Below the pieces are notes generated by a model that worked only from the letters and a program-made list of their open reading frames with translations, was not told the DNA's origin and did not search any database. This document shows, piece by piece, positions 33,424-34,783 of a stretch of 34,783 nt of DNA (positions are counted from its first letter, which is position 1; each line of letters begins with the position of its first letter). The stretch covers positions 1 to 34,783 of the forward strand of contig JAUICR010000007.1 in NCBI GenBank assembly GCA_030427785.1, read 5' to 3'. The position numbers and the translations under genes were made by a program. The DNA comes from Bacteroidia bacterium. GTDB taxonomy: Bacteria > Bacteroidota > Bacteroidia > Flavobacteriales > Schleiferiaceae.

Positions 33424-34404
33424 ATGGTTAAAGAAAGAAATACGATATCGAAGTTCATAGAAGAGAATTATCTACACTTTAATGCTGCAGCGCTAATAGA
33501 TGCCGCAAAGGGATATGAAGAGCACTTGGAGAAAGGTGGAAAGATGATGATTACCCTGGCTGGAGCCATGAGTACAGCTGAGCTAGGAAAGACTTTGGCT
33601 GAAATGATTCGTCAGGATAAAGTGCAAATTATTAGTTGCACTGGCGCAAACTTAGAGGAAGACATTATGAACCTTGTGGCACATAAAAGTTATAAGCGTG
33701 TGCCCAATTATCGTGATTTGAGCCCCAAAGAGGAGCGCGAATTACTAGATGGAGGATTCAATAGAGTAACCGATACTTGTATACCAGAAGAGGAGGCCTT
33801 TAGAAGATTGCAAGCACATATTGAGAAAATATGGAAAGATGCTGAAGCAAATGGCGAGCGCTACTTGCCTCATGAGTACATGTACAAAATGTTGCTGAGC
33901 GGAGATTTGGAGCAGTATTACGAGATAGACCCAAAGAATAGCTGGATGCTAGCTGCAGCCGAAAAAAACCTTCCTATTATCTGTCCCGGATGGGAGGATA
34001 GCACTATGGGAAATATATTTGCTTCGTACTGTGTGAAGGGAGAACTTACTCCTACCACAGTAAAAAGCGGGATAGAATATATGACTTGGTTGGCTGACTG
34101 GTATGTGAAAAACTCTGAAGGCCATGGCGTTGGTTTTTTCCAAATAGGCGGAGGTATAGCGGGCGATTTTCCAATTTGCGTGGTACCTATGCTTTATCAG
34201 GATTTAGAGATGGAAGAGATTCCTTTTTGGAGTTACTTTTGCCAAATATCAGATTCTACTACCAGCTACGGCTCGTATTCAGGAGCTGTGCCAAATGAGA
34301 AAATAACCTGGGGAAAGCTAGATATTGATACCCCAAAATTTATAATTGAATCGGATGCCACTATTGTTGCTCCTTTAGTTTTTGCATGGCTTTTAAACTA
34401 CTAA
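33424..34404 (+). CDS. Deoxyhypusine-synthase-like enzyme (bacterial, polyamine-related)
   Basis: This 326-residue protein belongs to the deoxyhypusine synthase superfamily. It has NAD-binding blocks (MMITLAGAMSTAELG, IISCTGANLEED) and the C-terminal active-site segment KITWGKLD, where K298 aligns with the catalytic lysine of eukaryotic DHS (human Lys329). The DHS motif GGG-VKHH is here GGGIAGDFP, so the spermidine-site His (human His288) is missing. Bacteria lack eIF5A, and known bacterial relatives act in polyamine transfer, such as homospermidine-type chemistry, so the true reaction is probably different from DHS. The neighbouring arginine decarboxylase points to agmatine or a derived amine as substrate; this is inference. 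Confidence 0.85.
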   Translation: MVKERNTISKFIEENYLHFNAAALIDAAKGYEEHLEKGGKMMITLAGAMSTAELGKTLAEMIRQDKVQIISCTGANLEEDIMNLVAHKSYKRVPNYRDLSPKEERELLDGGFNRVTDTCIPEEEAFRRLQAHIEKIWKDAEANGERYLPHEYMYKMLLSGDLEQYYEIDPKNSWMLAAAEKNLPIICPGWEDSTMGNIFASYCVKGELTPTTVKSGIEYMTWLADWYVKNSEGHGVGFFQIGGGIAGDFPICVVPMLYQDLEMEEIPFWSYFCQISDSTTSYGSYSGAVPNEKITWGKLDIDTPKFIIESDATIVAPLVFAWLLNY

Positions 34405-34422
34405 ACACAATGATATATAGTT

Positions 34423-34734
34423 ATGAAACAAAACCCACAGCCACAGAAAAGAGTCATTATTGACTATAAAAATATAACTCCCGAAATCTTGGAGTTATTA
34501 ACCCAAAGGTTTCCGTACGGATATGATTCTGAAGACATCATTAAGTTTAAGAATGCCGCTGGAGATAATGTATCGGCATTACCTATACAAACCACTGACG
34601 CTTATTACTTAATAAAGGTAAGTGTAGAAATGGATCGAAAAATCGAGAATTTCCTTGACGATGATGACGATTCGGATGATGATACGGATACCGATGCTGA
34701 CTTGGAGGCTCCAGAAGAAGTAGACGAAGATTAA
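34423..34734 (+). CDS. Conserved Bacteroidota protein with acidic C-terminal tail
   Basis: This 103-residue protein starts 18 bases after the DHS-like gene. Residues 8-75 are a compact domain (RVIIDYKNITPEILELLTQR, FPYGYDSEDIIKFKNA, DAYYLIKVSVEM). The last 30 residues are almost all Asp/Glu (DDDDDSDDDTDTDAD). I recall similar proteins as conserved hypotheticals in the phylum, sometimes mislabelled as DNA primase, for which no motif is visible. The acidic tail might bind cations or polyamines, which would suit the operon, but that is speculation. A terminator stem follows at 34760. Confidence 0.75.
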   Translation: MKQNPQPQKRVIIDYKNITPEILELLTQRFPYGYDSEDIIKFKNAAGDNVSALPIQTTDAYYLIKVSVEMDRKIENFLDDDDDSDDDTDTDADLEAPEEVDED

Positions 34735-34759
34735 ACCTAAAAGGGTAGTAATAACAAAA

Positions 34760-34783
34760 GAAGGCGTTCAATTGAACGCCTTC
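34760..34783 (+). terminator. Terminator stem at the window end
   Basis: GAAGGCGTTC and GAACGCCTTC form a perfect 10-bp stem (12 with the AATT centre folded in) at the very end of the window. An A-rich run precedes it. The T-run expected on its right side lies outside the window. It closes the speA operon. Confidence 0.7.

Overview
The window looks like a chromosomal segment of a Bacteroidota bacterium, probably a marine Flavobacteriales-type lineage. The supporting signs are a type IX secretion C-terminal sorting domain, a TonB receptor with an N-terminal carboxypeptidase-like domain, putative promoters of the TAnnTTTG type, few Shine-Dalgarno sites, moderate-to-low GC, and several families typical of the phylum. 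I see no prophage, insertion sequence, CRISPR array or known defence locus. The species assignment is inference.

Layout. 1-4170: the 5' part of a tRNA-Asn on the minus strand, a PfkB sugar kinase, then a tight operon of ECF sigma factor, membrane-anchored anti-sigma-like protein with a beta-barrel-like C-terminus, and a lipoprotein. A terminator-like hairpin sits just before the sigma start codon. 4167-12987: mostly housekeeping and envelope genes. These are a biotin carrier protein, an M1-peptidase-like protein with no catalytic domain, the site-2 protease RseP, a DUF985 cupin, a DUF202 membrane protein, a DUF3703 protein, three secreted or lipoprotein genes without a recognised function, and a 39-residue very basic protein.

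13077-21566 is the most interesting region, a complete metal-import locus. Transcribed leftward are a DtxR/MntR-family repressor, a TroA-like binding lipoprotein, an ABC ATPase, a permease fused to a second DtxR-type repressor domain (the architecture of chlamydial YtgCR), and a second permease. Transcribed rightward are a TonB receptor and a PF13557-like outer-membrane protein. The shared 18.36-18.43 kb intergenic region holds a palindrome, ATTTAG-N6-CTAAAT, lying on a TAnnTTTG promoter box. The leftward operon is interrupted by two copies of a dispersed intergenic repeat, a second repeat with an 18-bp palindrome, and a 6 x 7-bp G-rich tandem repeat that abuts the stop codon of the fusion gene. 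A superoxide dismutase with Mn-type residues lies 5 kb away. Manganese is therefore a reasonable guess for the substrate, but it is not proven.

21604-34783: DUF1328 and other small proteins, LpxH, superoxide dismutase, a RecB/AddA-like helicase-nuclease, a TIGR03032-type protein, a T9SS-secreted FG-GAP repeat protein with an unusually long N-terminal extension, glycine C-acetyltransferase, a 2OG-Fe(II) oxygenase with a TTG start, and an arginine decarboxylase / deoxyhypusine-synthase-like pair followed by an acidic-tailed conserved protein and a terminator stem. The last three genes probably form a polyamine operon, and no agmatinase lies between the enzymes.
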